From contig NW_025954964.1 of assembly GCF_022376445.1 (NCBI RefSeq), forward strand, positions 1,178,001 through 1,242,000: a stretch of DNA of 64,000 bases. Reading direction: 5' to 3'. The notes beneath the pieces are model-generated. The model was not told the origin of the DNA, did no database searches, and was given only the letters and a program-made list of their open reading frames with translations. This document shows positions 34,392 through 46,390 of this stretch, piece by piece (positions within the stretch are counted from its first letter, which is position 1; the number at the start of each line of letters is the position of its first letter). The position numbers and the translations under genes were made by a program. Source of the stretch: Fomitopsis serialis (taxonomy: Eukaryota; Basidiomycota; Agaricomycetes; Polyporales; Fomitopsidaceae).

Positions 34392-36275
34392 TCACGAGCA
34401 CACCCCGCCGATGCCGCCCTTGAGGTCGGTCATGGCGGCCTTGTGCTGGCTGATCGCGAGCACGATGAAGACGTGCCAGATCGCGTGCGAGCCGCCGCCG
34501 ACGCGGTCGAGCACGTGCGAGTGCGCCCAGCGCGAGGCGAGGTAGCACTCGGGGAAGTGCGTCGCGTAGAAGACGAGCCCCGCGACGTACGAGAGGATGG
34601 ACGGCATCACCGGGCCTGCAGCATAAGTGGAGCGCCGTGAGCGCGGGCGTGAGAGAGAGAGGGCGCGAGGGGACGTACGGATGAAGGCGAGCATCTCCGG
34701 GGAAGAGTGGAGGTAGGCGAGGGTCGCGAGGGGCGCGACACTCGTGAACGCTAGGACAAGGAAGAACGCGATGCGGTAGTTCTACCAGGAGCGCATCGGG
34801 TCAGAGACACTCCGAGGTGGAAGAAGTGCTGCATACCCTATTCTTGTACTCGTTGAACCATTCCATGAACGGCAGGATGCTCCCCGAGACGCCCATGAGG
34901 AGGCACAAGGAGAGGAAGCCGTTGCGAATCACGGCGTTGCATTGAAATCCGTAGTGCACGACCGTGCCGACGGACGCGCTGATTAACCTTTACCTCCGTG
35001 AGCAGCGCAGCGTGCCACAGCATTGATCCAACAACCTACCAGCCAATGCCGACGTAGTCGATCCGCGCGCAGAGCTCCATCCCCTTCGGGTTCGCACAGC
35101 CCGCCATAGTGTGCCAGAGAGCGCTCGTGAAGAGGCATAGTAGAGCGAAGGCGGTGAATGCGAGCATCGGCGTGTCGGGTTCGGACGCGGTGGAGGACAA
35201 GGGGGTGAAGGGGAAGAGCGCGACAAGCCATGCTACAAAGGGTATCAAATGCGTGTGGATATTCACTGGGGGGCGTTAGTAGGCAGCATCCACAGTGGTA
35301 AAGAACAACAACATACGGGTCTCATTGTGCAATGCGAAGAGGGACAGGAGGAGCCGAGGCCACTCTGATAGAGGGATAAAGCTGTTGATTACAGAGTTAG
35401 CCCTTTGCAATGCGGCGCGCCCAACGTGGAACCCACCGGTAGCCATGCTTTACAAACGGATTGTTGCGCCATTGGTGAGGTAAGTCGGCGTACTGTATAA
35501 GTCGTGATCCATTAAGTGACTGCTTCATTGCGAGCGCAACTTCGTAGGCTATCCGCTCTCCCTCCCGTATGTCGGATGATAGCTCCGCAACGAAGTCCGA
35601 GGATGCGACCTTGTCATACATATCAGACAGGGCGCTCGTGGGCGATAGCAAGGATAGATCTAGGCGGTGCGGGAACTCTATGGAGGAGAGATGGGTCTGC
35701 AGTGACTGCAGACGGTCGGAGAGCGTGGTCACATAGTCGAACGGGCGGTTGAAGTCGATGTCAGAGACGCGGGCACGGACGTCGTCGAGGCGGGCGCGCA
35801 TGTCGGCGAAGTCGAGGTCCGGAAGGCGCGAGCGGACGTCGGGCATGTCGGGGATGCGCGCGCGCATTTCGTCGAACCCGGGTACGTCAGGCATGCGGGT
35901 CCGGACGTTGTCGAAGGTGATGTCGGGGAGGTGCGAGTAGACGTCGTTGCGGATCGCCCGGAGCAGCTCCAGCCCATCTCGGGCCCATGCGCGCGCATCA
36001 TCGACTGTCATCTCTCCCTTCGTTTTGAGCGACTCCGGGGACACGGGGGACTCGAATTGGGACAGGCGTGCTTCGAGCTCGGCGAGGTAGGAGAGGACAT
36101 GGTGGCGTAGCGAGGCGAGAGAGGTGTTTGGGAGGTCGAGGGCCTCTAGAGAGGGGGACAAGGACTGGCAGAGAGAACGAGTGATGTAGGATCCAGCCTC
36201 CTGGTTTGTTGAGAATCGACGGGCGGGGGTGCGGCGATGGCGCAGTTCGGTGGTGGTTTCGGTGACGGCGGCCAT
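34392..36275 (-). CDS. PAQR / haemolysin-III family receptor-like protein (IZH3-like)
   Basis: Seven-helix protein of the adiponectin-receptor/IZH family, linked in yeast to zinc and sterol homeostasis. Exons, minus strand: 36275-35437, 35381-35317, 35265-35040, 34978-34837, 34781-34679, 34615-34392; 532 residues, no break. The first 280 residues are a soluble extension with a repeated D-V/M-R-x-R-x-P-D pattern (DNVRTRMPDVP, DEMRARIPDMP, DVRSRLPDLDF). The PAQR core then reads PLSEWPRLLLSLFALHNETR, NIHTHLIPFVAWL, TSALWHTMAGC and, at the end, GGSHAIWHVFIVLAISQH, giving the S-x3-H and H-x3-H metal ligands. The long N-terminus recalls yeast Izh3 rather than Izh2. Confidence 0.88.
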
Positions 36276-36683
36276 AGAGAGAGGCGTATTTTTCCTGCAG
36301 GCGAAAGACCTGAATGCTCTAGGTCTATGGGGAGGGGAGGAGGGTCAGCCAGAGTCGTCTGAGGCAGGTGGCTGTGGTGCCCGAAGCGGAGCGCGTCAAG
36401 TAATCAATTACAGGTCCGCTTTCGCCCCACTCCCCATCGGGCGAGGCACCGAGCACTGTCCCTCACCTGAAATGCGGCCCAATGCCTGTGGGCACTACCG
36501 GCCTCGCGCAAGGAGGCTCTCCTGAGTGCTGTGGCCGAGAGGAGGCTGGTAATCCGCCCCGATCGAGATCGCCCATAAACTATTCGCCGCACGTGATCGT
36601 TATGCCGCGTACGTACGGATTGCGTACGGAACGTACCAGAATGGCTACGTCGAGAGGACCACTTACCTCCTTCAAGCCAGTTC
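36276..36683. promoter_or_regulatory. Divergent promoter region of the PAQR gene and PTH1
   Basis: 408 bp between two start codons facing away from each other. A short palindrome, CGTACGTACG, lies near 36,608. No specific factor site is claimed. Confidence 0.4.
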
Positions 36684-37365
36684 ATGCCCCTCGCGTCCTC
36701 TCACTTCTTGGTAGTTGGTCTCGGAAATATCCCGTATCCTGGAACGCGGCACAGGTGGGGTAGCAGAGCCCATGTGCCTCTGAACATCTATGTACTGACC
36801 TCATCCATAGTATTGGCCATCTAGTCCTCGATGGCCTTGCCTCCCGTCTGGGTGTATCCTTGACATCGGATCAGGAGGTGAAGGGGTTTAGAGCGACGAA
36901 ACACAATGTTCCCATTGGCAGCGCTGATGTCTCCATCACACTCTACAAGCCAAGTGCGTTCGTCGGGGTTGCATCTGCACCACCACACGCTAAACGCGAC
37001 GTCCGCATGCAGAGGCACTCATGAACATCTCGGGCCCGCCCGTCGCACGCGCTCTAAAGAGTCTCGCTATCCAGCCGTCAAACATGATAGTCGTTCACGA
37101 TTCACTGGACCACAAGCCCATGAAGCTCTCGCCAAAGTTTGGAGGCTCGGCCAGTGGACACAACGGCGTTCGCAGCATCATCGAGGCCCTTGGAGGGGAG
37201 AAGGACTTCCATCGTCTCAGGATCGGTATTGGGCGTGATCAGTCTGATCCTGCAGACTACGTCCTGGGACTTTTGCCCCGTTCCGAGCGTGTTTTCTGGC
37301 AGGACGGCGAGGGCACTGACGCCGTATGGTCGGCGTTGCTGAAGATCATGGTCACACCTCGCTAG
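36684..37365 (+). CDS. PTH1: Peptidyl-tRNA hydrolase, bacterial Pth type
   Basis: Cleaves the ester bond of peptidyl-tRNA released from stalled ribosomes; the eukaryotic Pth1 form is usually mitochondrial. Exons 36684-36754, 36811-36953, 37013-37365; 188 residues, no break. Conserved motifs: FLVVGLGNIPYPGTRHS, carrying the substrate-binding Asn and catalytic His; MIVVHDSLDHKPMKL (the HDELD-like loop, here HDSLD); GSASGHNGVRSIIEALG; FHRLRIGIGR. The chosen ATG lies ten residues before GLGN, so no long targeting peptide is visible; an upstream in-frame start was not found. Confidence 0.92.
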
Positions 37366-37874
37366 ACTCAAGATCGCAGTCGGTGGACCTATGTGAGTAC
37401 AGTTCAAGGCCATTCGGTCCCTCTCACGATTCCCATGGCTGTAGACGACGGCGCCGGCTTCAGTGTTGTACGGCAATGTTGTTATTTACGGCCTGGGACT
37501 ATTCGACGTCGAAATGCTATCGGCCGTCCACCACGTACAGCTGCGTCTCTATCCGGCATCAGAGCGTCGAAATATAGGGTACGGCCCTTCTATCTCGCTT
37601 CACTCAGGCTGTCTGCACGCTCTGTCTGCTTCACCGTGGTAAATACGCGTCAATGACGCGCAGATATCGCGGTCACGCGCGCACTCTACGCTTATACGGT
37701 TCCCCTTCGTTTCCAGGACGCGCATGTGGCGACCATCTTTGATTCAGGGCCTGTCATTGATGCCGTGTGCAGTCTGCGAACCAGCGTGCTTCTTCCCGGC
37801 GTGCGTACATAAGACTCGGTTATGCCCATCTGCGCCTCCCGCCCACCGCTCCGCGAACCCGCACCGAGGTCGAG
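37366..37874. other. Intergenic, promoter of the GH92 gene
   Basis: About 510 bp between two + strand genes. It contains short chance frames only. The GH92 leader is C-rich just before the start codon. Confidence 0.5.
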
Positions 37875-40800
37875 ATGGCTGTGCTCCGAAGGTCCCTCCT
37901 GGTGCTAGTTGCTGCTTCTTTGCTCGGCCTGGTGCGTGCTCAGCCGTCGCCTGTGGTCCAAGAACACATCTCTGCAGCTATCGCGTCGGCGGCGGCGGAT
38001 CCGGACAATGTCGACTACACCTCGCTGGTCAATGTCTTCATAGGCACCGACAATTACGGGGATGTTTGGTATGTATAGGTTTCTCTTGAGGGGAGTGTCA
38101 TACTCAAATCACGGTGTAGTCCTGGCGCCTCTGTCCCCTTCGGGATGGTATGTACAACCCCTGCTGCCCTCAATGTCATTAATCCGGAAGCTCATACGCA
38201 CCTAGGTCAAATTCTCGACAGACATGACGGGATATGCACCCGCGGGTACGTGGTGTACTCGCATCAGCGTACACGCTATGTGCTAATGTAGGACGCCAGG
38301 TTACATCGCGGACCCGACGGAGATGATTCGCGGTCTGAGCCCCATGCACGACAGCGGAACTGGTTCGTCTTCAGGTACCTACGGTAACTTCGAGATCATG
38401 CCTCTCCTCTGCCCGGACGGCTTCGAGACGTGCGCCGTGAGGCTCGACGACCGCCTGCGGTACCGCAAGAACAACACAGACGTAACTACCATCCGCATAA
38501 CGTCTTGTAGATAGTAGATGTGACATACGCGTATAAAAGGAAGCCTACCCCGGATACTTCGCCCAAACGCTGGACAACGAGATCAAGATGGAGGCTACGT
38601 CCACGCGCCGCGCCGGCCTGGAGCGCTTCACGTTCCCCAGCGGGTCGAAGCCGTACTTCACGCTCGACCTCGCGAATGACCTCCCGGAGTCCTTCGCCGG
38701 CGGATCCTTGAACATCGATCCTGAGAACGGGCGGATCACCATGGGAGGATTCTGGGGCTCGAGGCGCGCGCCCATCTCTTCATGCATACGAAACCGCTGA
38801 CGGTGTTGTTGGGGGATAGTTTCGGACCTGGTGCCTTTCATTACCAGGCCTTTGCTTGTTATGACCTGCTCAACGGCGGCACGCAGAAACTCGACGAATA
38901 CGGCGTCTGGACAGGCGAGACGTAATATTCCTCACAGCCCGTTCCTAGTGCGCCGCTGACCCGGACGCTCACAGTTTTGGCTTGGACTACTGGGGAGACG
39001 CCAAGGGCCTCGGGCAAACCAACCTGAACCTCTCCGTCGACCTCATCGGGGACGTCTACCAGTCCGGCGCGCTCTTCTCCTACGCGGGGGACCCCGAGGA
39101 GATCACCATCCGGGTCGGCATCTCCTTCGTGTCCGAGGCGCAGGCGTGCAGCAACGCGGAGACGGAGGTGGGAGGCGCGACGTTCGAGGAGATCGAGGCG
39201 GAGTCGAAGGCGCTGTGGAACGAGCGGCTGAGCACGATCACGATCGACTTTGCGAACACGGAGCCGAACATCACGGAGCTGCTGTACTCGTCGTGGTATC
39301 GCTCGAACCTCACCCCTGTGAGTGCGGATGTATGCTGAGGTTCTCGCTCCTTCATTAATCTGAACGGTGCAGAATAATGCCACGCATGAGACACAAGGGC
39401 CGTATGCGAACACGACGCACTTCTATTTCGACTCTCTGTACTGCAGGTACGTCGTTGTCCCTTCCTACGAATGCAATTGTTGACACTTATCCTACAGCTG
39501 GGACACCTTCCGCACGTTCTATCCCCTCATGGCCCTCCACTCACCCGTGCACTACGCCCAGATCGTCGATAACTACATCGACGGCTACCTCAAGCAGGGT
39601 TGGATGCCCGAGTGTCGGGCCAACAACCTCCCTGGTTGGACTCAAGGAGGTAAGCATCATATCCGAGGGACGACATATACTATGGATTGAATACTCAACC
39701 GGCACTGCAGGTTCGAGTGGAGACCTGATCGTCGGACATTTTGCCATGCTCTACCACAACGAAGCAGAGGAGCTCGGCATTGACCTGGAGCAGCTCTACG
39801 CTGCTATGGTGCAGGACTCGGCGGTCAATCCTCCGGAGTGGAACATCATGGGTCGCCAGAGTAACGTCTACAAGTACGTCTTCGATCACAGGTCTATAAA
39901 CTTACTAACTGACATCCTGTCAGTCAATATGGCTACGTGCCCTTCGCCGCACTCGACACCAGGAGCACCGGCCGTATGACTCGGGAGGGTAGTCGGACCG
40001 TCGAGGTGATCTGTCCAGCCTTATTTGGACATAAGTGCTTGTATTGAACCGCGCATATAGTATGCTTACGAAGACTTCGCAATCCGGCAAGTCGCACTGC
40101 TCTTGAACAAAACCGAAGACGTCGATGTGTACACGAACAAATCCTATGTGCGTTCATGATGACGATTCTGTAGTAGACCCGTTTTCACCTTTGCTTGTGT
40201 AGTTTTACAAGAATGTATGGGATCCGACGGTCAACAGCGACGGCTTTACGGGTGAGCGTAGCTTACACGGTCAGTTGCTGACAGAGCTAACCGCGCATCG
40301 CAAAAGGTTTCTCTCAAAAGCGCTATCCCAACGGAACCTTCTACTACACGGACCCCATTGATTGCTCGCCCGTCGATTCGAACCCAAACCGTGAATGCTC
40401 GTTACAAGATGACAACGTCGTCGGCTTCTACGAATCATCATCCTGGGAGTATAGCTTGTGAGTCCTGCCTTCGCTCGCAACGTGGAGGTATTGCTGAAGT
40501 GACATTCATAGCTTCGCACCTCACGACATGGCATCCGTTGTGGATATGATGGGAGGCAATGTACGTCCTGTGCAGGTTCAGTTTGCGCGTAGTTGACATG
40601 ATGCGCCATCCAGGAAACTTTCATTGCACGTCTGGACCATTTCTTCAATGTACGCACGGAAGAGTCGTCCGTCACCTAGCATCAATGCTGACAATGCCTT
40701 GACAGGCGAGCTACTTCAACGTAGGGAACGAACCATCGTTCAACGTAAGTGCTAGATTCTCTCTTGACTGCTGGACGAAGTTCTCATCATTTGACTGCAG

Positions 40801-41412
40801 ACCCCGATTGACTACTTGTACGCCAACGCACCGACAAGGAGCGTCGATCATGTCCACGACGTGGTGTTCAGCTACTTTGACATCAGTAAGTCGCACAAGG
40901 CGTTAGACTTGAACATACGAAGGTTGAGACAGTGACACCCTCAGCACCTGCTGGCTTACCTGGCAATGATGATCAAGCTGCAATGGCAACTGTTTTGGTT
41001 TGGCACCTACTCGGCCTGTATCCTGGTACGCACCTCCTCATCGTCACCTTGCAATCGTTAACCGACAATCGTCACAGTGCCGGGTTCGTCAGAAATCCTG
41101 GTTGTATCACCCTTCCTACCTACGTACACCATTCATAACCGCTACCTGAACACCAACACGACCGTCACGGTGAAGGGCTTCAATCCGGCCTCCGTCCAGC
41201 AGTACATCCCGGAAGGCATCGCCGCCTACGTCCAGAATGTCACGATCAACGGCGTACCCTCTCCTTCTCGGTGCCATTTCGACTTCTACGACATCTTCCG
41301 CGTCGGCGGCGAACTCGTCATCGAGGTCACGGCAGACAAAGATTCCGTCAACGACTGCGGCGCCTCTCTACCTGACTCGCTCTCTACGGGCGGCTTCAAC
41401 ACAGTCCGATAA
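37875..41412 (+). CDS. GH92 family alpha-mannosidase, secreted
   Basis: Calcium-dependent exo-alpha-mannosidase family; probably acts on fungal or plant mannans and glycoproteins outside the cell. A signal peptide (residues about 1-22, LLVLVAASLLGLVRA) precedes LVNVFIGTDNYGDVCPGASVPFGM. Twenty exons give 835 residues with all phases consistent: 37875-38068, 38120-38147, 38206-38245, 38300-38481, 38540-38763, 38820-38921, 38975-39317, 39373-39446, 39498-39649, 39711-39873, 39924-40005, 40061-40147, 40203-40251, 40307-40457, 40512-40560, 40614-40649, 40706-40744, 40801-40885, 40933-41025, 41078-41412. Family motifs: GLSPMHDSGTG, SWDTFRTFYPL, GWMPECRANNLPGW and LPGNDDQAAM. The fifth intron has a GC donor. 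Confidence 0.92.
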
Positions 41413-41613
41413 CCAGAGGTATAGTGTTCTGGATAGTTATGGCTTAAATACCACAGTTCAACACAGCAACAGGTCACAGCAACGAGACGAGCACGGTAGC
41501 CAAGATAGATGGGCGGTAGACATACATCGTAGAAATGGATACAGACGAAGGGCGCGTAACAGTCCCATTTACCATCAACATCGTGAAAATCATAAAAGTA
41601 TCGTCAAGAACGG

Positions 41614-43513
41614 CTAAAATGTGGATGGTCCAGCATCTGAAGGTTTTGAGGGGTTGATTGGCGGACGAATCGAGACGACGCCAGGGTTCGTCTCGTCAGG
41701 AATGACCTCAATGTGATGACTGCAACACTTTGTCAATGTGAGATAGTCAAGCATGAACGAGCAACTGACTCTTGCATTGCCCCGATAATAGCAAGCTTCA
41801 GAGCGGGTATCTTGCCCTTAGAATGGTTCCCGCGACCGGTGATGATACGCAGTTCCGGTACGCCGGTGACCATTGCGTCATACAAGGCCTGCTCTACCCG
41901 TGTGACGGCCTCAGGGACCTTGAGACGATGCACATCAATGGTCTGGGGTACTGGCGTGAAGTTGTGGGCTACGGTAGCAGATCAGTATGAGCACGAAGCT
42001 GTAGAGTAAGGGACGCACCTTTGAAATAACGCCTCTCAGCCTTTGCGTGCATGTTCTTCGCCTCTTGCTCCGCTTGATCGCGTTCGATCTTCAATCGAAA
42101 AGCCTTCCAATGATCTCCGGTCCTTTCTGCAGCAAAGTATTCCTGCCGCAACCGAGACCGTTTAGCCTCCAAGGCCAACGCCGCCTCACGCAGCTGGTCT
42201 GCTTTGGATATCAAAGCACCGCGCGACTTCTCGGTCACAACGCTAGGAGCTTCCGACTCCCCGACAGACGCATCATCTGCGATCACTTGCTCGTACTCTG
42301 GTGGCGGGCCGCGCGATGACGCTGCCTTCTCTGTTCTGGCCGCATCCTCGTCGACTTCGGGAGTAGGAATCATGGGCATCGATTCAACGGGAGGCATCAT
42401 CGCCGGGATTGGCATGGCGTCCATGAGCTCTGGTGGTGCAGCTAGTCCTGCTTCGCCCTCCGCAATGACTGAGTGTCGCATGGGGATAGGGATAGGCGGG
42501 GGATCCACGAGTTCCACAGGTACCATCGTCGGGGTGCGCTGTCCAGCACTATCATCTGCGTCAATGATCATCACTGGCGGCAGCTGCTCGCCTCGTGGGG
42601 TGTTGGGTCTCTCGACAGGTGTGGTGAGTCCGGAGTAGTTCTGCGGTCTCGGCGACAAGGCGATCCTGGGACGACCGCCGCTGCCCTCGCTTGAAGTAGT
42701 CAGGTGAGATGATACCGAGGGCGCGCGGCGGGTGAAGCTGGTATATTCGATACCAGGAGTATCGGGAATGACGGGGAGCGAGACATATTCGAGCTCGGAT
42801 GGCGTGCGCGGACGTCGAGGCTGCGCCTCAAGCTGCACCTGCGACCCACTCGCACGACTTGGAACGCTTGAAGCCTCTGAGCCACGAGCGGGACTGATGG
42901 CGCTCGATACCTCCGAACGAGGTGCAGGGCTCACGATACTCGATACCTCCGAGTAGTCGGAGAAGGATCCGGGCAACGGCGTCGTAGTCGGTCGCCTGGC
43001 AGGTGCCAGAGTTGGTCGAGAGCGGGACTGAGATAGTGGCTGGGAACGGGAAATGAGGATGGACGGAGGACTGCGAGCTGTGCCAGAGGATACTGTGGTC
43101 GAGGAAGACCCTGCAGGCAATTCAGAGAACTGTACGCGAGACGAGGAGCGGGCCTGCGAAGAGAGCCTGAGGGAAGACGGCAAAGCACGACGGACTCGCC
43201 GGTACAGCCGTCGAAAGCGTTTATCCTCCGCCACGTCCCATCCTACGTCCGATAGCAGCACCCCCATTCCTGTCCATATGATGACAATGACGAGCCTTGT
43301 GAGATTGGCGGTGAGAAGTAGGTCGACAAAGAGACGGAAGCCAAAAGCGATGTAGGGATCCAGAGAGTACGGGGTTTTGGCGAGGAAGTGGTGAAGAACA
43401 GCACCCTCCCACAAGCCGACGAGTGAGCCATTGACCCTATGGTTCTGGTGTGTTATCTTGTCGATAGTTGCGCGCAAAACGAGTCCGACGCCGATGGCGT
43501 AGAAGTTGTCCAT
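41614..43513 (-). CDS. Smr-domain protein with DUF1771 and hydrophobic N-terminus
   Basis: Smr domains are nucleic-acid-binding, often with endonuclease activity; eukaryotic relatives act in ribosome-rescue mRNA cleavage. Exons, minus strand: 43513-42019, 41968-41770, 41719-41614; 599 residues, no break. Residues about 30-105 are hydrophobic (YIAFGFRLFVDLLLTANL, RLVIVIIWTGMGVLL) and could be one or two membrane helices. A long S/P-rich linker follows. DUF1771 reads ADQLREAALALEAKRSRL to KNMHAKAERRYF. The Smr domain has DVHRLKVPEAVTRVEQAL in place of the usual DLHGL, and TGRGNHSKGKIPALK. The membrane-like N-terminus is unusual for this family. Confidence 0.85.
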
Positions 43514-43763
43514 TGATCATGCCCGGAGCGCGGTGCGTCGGGAGAGGCCACTGTCGTGGTACGTGATAGAGTCGTGCATGGGCGTCTGCAGTACCCTCGC
43601 AGGCTTTCCCGAAACGGGCACTCGCTATTGTTCTGTCCAACATAAAGACATCTCGTAGTGATACAGGCAGCCCGTCTCCTCTCCCTCCGGCCATGATATT
43701 GTACACTGTGCTAAAGGTCGAGCAGCCCATCTTCGACGAAAAGCTATCTCAAACGCCCAATCG

Positions 43764-45421
43764 TCATGCAAAATCCAGCACTTCCACTTGGCCGTACCTG
43801 TCCCCGATGGCTATTCGCCCGGTCGTGTCTTCGAATGCAGTGGACACGATGGCATACTGCCGCTTGATGATCTCGCTCATATCGCACCGACGCGAGTAGA
43901 GCGCCTTCTCCGAGTAATGCACCTCGTTCTCGAGGTACGTCGCTTTGGGCCGTTGCACCCCCTTGCTGGTTCGCTCCGTTGAGACGGCACCCGGTTGTGC
44001 AGTGACATGAAATCCGAATAGACAACGTGCAGGGTAGGACGAATGTCGCGAGCAGAGGTTCCTGGTCTGGACACAAAAGCCTTTACCACTCGGAGTGGCA
44101 TGCAGCTTCCTGCAGGACGGTGGCACGGGAACCGCGTTGATGCGTTTGCATTGCGCGAAAGGGAGCAAATACGGTGGCAGCGAGCCTTCGACAGCGGATG
44201 ACGCGGTGGGTTTGTCGAGGCCAGGAAGCAAATCGAGTTGGACGATCATGTCAACGTCGTCTTCCCGGCATCGCCAGAGGACAGTCACAGGCGTCGATGG
44301 CCAGTCGCTTGGGTCCCTCTGTGCGACGACAGCGGTTTGGTGGATGATCACAGCTTCTGTGGCCGTGGGGTTGACCTGGAAGAGCAACTGCGGCTGCCGA
44401 TTCCAGGCAGTGCGCGTACCATTCCAGACAGGTGCGTACAAGAAATGTATGCAGTTCTCACGCACGACAACCATATAGCGGTTGACAACCTTGACTGCAC
44501 GGATCTCACCGGCTTGCGCCTACAGCGGTATAAGCGAAGATTCGCAAACACACTGGTCGACTCACCAAGTAATGTGTTGGCTGCAGATTGATGGCCTCCA
44601 TAGGTCCTTCGTAATACCAGATCGTTGGTGCCTGCCCCAGGACAACGTAGGCCCCATGCATAACATGCAGAGGATGTACCATCGCGCGGACGCTACGTAA
44701 TCTCGAGATCTCTCGAAATCGCCCGTGAAATTTATCGAGAGCAAGTGCAACAACCATCGTTGGATCATGCCTACTCCGGTGTTAGCCGCGTATTTCGACG
44801 TGCAAGGTGGTAACTCACGGTGCTGTCATGCCAGCCAAATACACAAGAGTGGCCTCGCTCCCACTATCGTCGTTGACAGTCAACTGTTCCACCGGAAATG
44901 ACGCGACATGGTCTGCGATGCGGTACGCGCCCGAGCCGTCGAATGGCACCTCCCAGCAAGTAATGATCTTTCCAACGACAGTCACGAGGTACTGGCCACT
45001 GCACCCGGGCAGGAACGCGACTTGGCTCACAGTCGACTTGTGCGACTCGACTGTCTCGTCAGGGAGATACTGGTCCGCGAGGAACGAGAGCGTGTGGCGG
45101 GCGGTGGGATTCGAAGAGCACCAATTGTCATGGAACTTGGCGGCGTGCACGGCTCGCGCCTCGAGCTGCTCCGCCGACAACGTCCTCAGGTCTGTGTCTG
45201 CCGCGGGTATTGGTAGGCCTCTGTCAACGACGTGCCGCTTGATTGCGTCATGCCACACCCAGCGTAGCTTCGAGATGGTGAAGAGACGTTTGGATGTCTA
45301 GTACAGTGTGAATCCGACAAGGACCAGACATGGCGCGTGACGTACACACCTGCCTCAAAGCCAGCACGTCTCGTACTTCCACGGAGCTGATGATCAACAG
45401 TAGGATATCGTCCGAAAGCAT
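43764..45421 (-). CDS. F-box protein with beta-propeller-like C-terminal region
   Basis: Substrate-recruiting subunit of an SCF ubiquitin ligase by analogy; target unknown. Exons, minus strand: 45421-45350, 45297-44819, 44770-44566, 44519-43764; 503 residues, no break. The F-box is split by the first intron: LSDDILLLIISSVEVRDVLALRQ then TSKRLFTISKLRWVW. Downstream are WD-like strands (STVSQVAFLPGCSGQYLVTV, KIITCWEVPFDG, NRYMVVVRENCIHFLY) ending with GRIAIGDRYGQVEVLDF. This architecture is much expanded in mushroom genomes. Confidence 0.8.
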
Positions 45422-46390
45422 CTGCAAGGTCGTGGCTTGGTGGCTCTGCGCGAATGCGTTCAAGCAGCCAATGTACGGATGTCTCCTCGTCCTTGACGGT
45501 GTTTGTACAGTGCGAGTTGGGCTAAACATCGTCCTCGACGACGTACAAGCAGGGTTGGGTGACAGTGGGAGAGACCGAAGCGATAGGACGGCTTGTGACC
45601 CGGAAGCGATTTAATGAAAGGAGAACAAGGGTATGGCCGCATTTGGACGTTCAGACATGTTAGCGATGTTCAGTCACGTGAGCGCCGCGACGGAGTCGAC
45701 CACAACTGTGACGACTTTCCATCTACTAACTTGCTCTATCTTGTCTGTTTCACAAAGTACCCTTGCCAGTAGCCTCACGGCCATGGCTGGCTTCCTTCAT
45801 GTCACCATTACTACGCAGCCTCACGCTGTCGTGAACCTCATTAACGCCGCGAACTTGAAATAGGCTCGACCTAGGCAAGTAGACCTCGACTCAGAACGAG
45901 GAGCGGCACAGTCCATTACCTAGGTAGCATGTACGTATGATGTCTGAACTTTCGAGCCGTACGAAGTTAACTTCGTCAGGTTCGCCATTATGTATAGAAG
46001 CGCGGGGACGGATTCGGGATCCTCGGGCGACCCGGGACTGCCAGGATGATTCTGCTGCAACACGATCGAAACACGATACATGCATCACACAGCCTTCGGT
46101 TGATTGATTGTATGTGCGGCATTGATAGCGGCCTATTGTGGTTCGCCGCACGATATATGCTTGTGAGAGAGGGGACACGACTTACAATCTTCCCTTCTCT
46201 ACTGCTAAGTACCTCGCTGTGCTACCATGGCATCAGTCCACACGTCGACTCGGTCTATGCAGCCCTCTGGACAGAATGGGGCAACTGAAGCCCGTGACTT
46301 GTATCATGTATATCTGCTCATGATTGCCCCTCAGAAGAGATTGCAAATCTATAAAGTAACAGTCAATTTTCACACTTCCTTCTTACACGA
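45422..46390. other. Intergenic, no supported gene
   Basis: About 970 bp between the F-box start and a CpG-depleted block. A + strand frame at about 45,633-45,863 encodes a T/S/A-rich peptide with no recognised features. CpG is normal here, unlike the following sequence. Confidence 0.5.
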
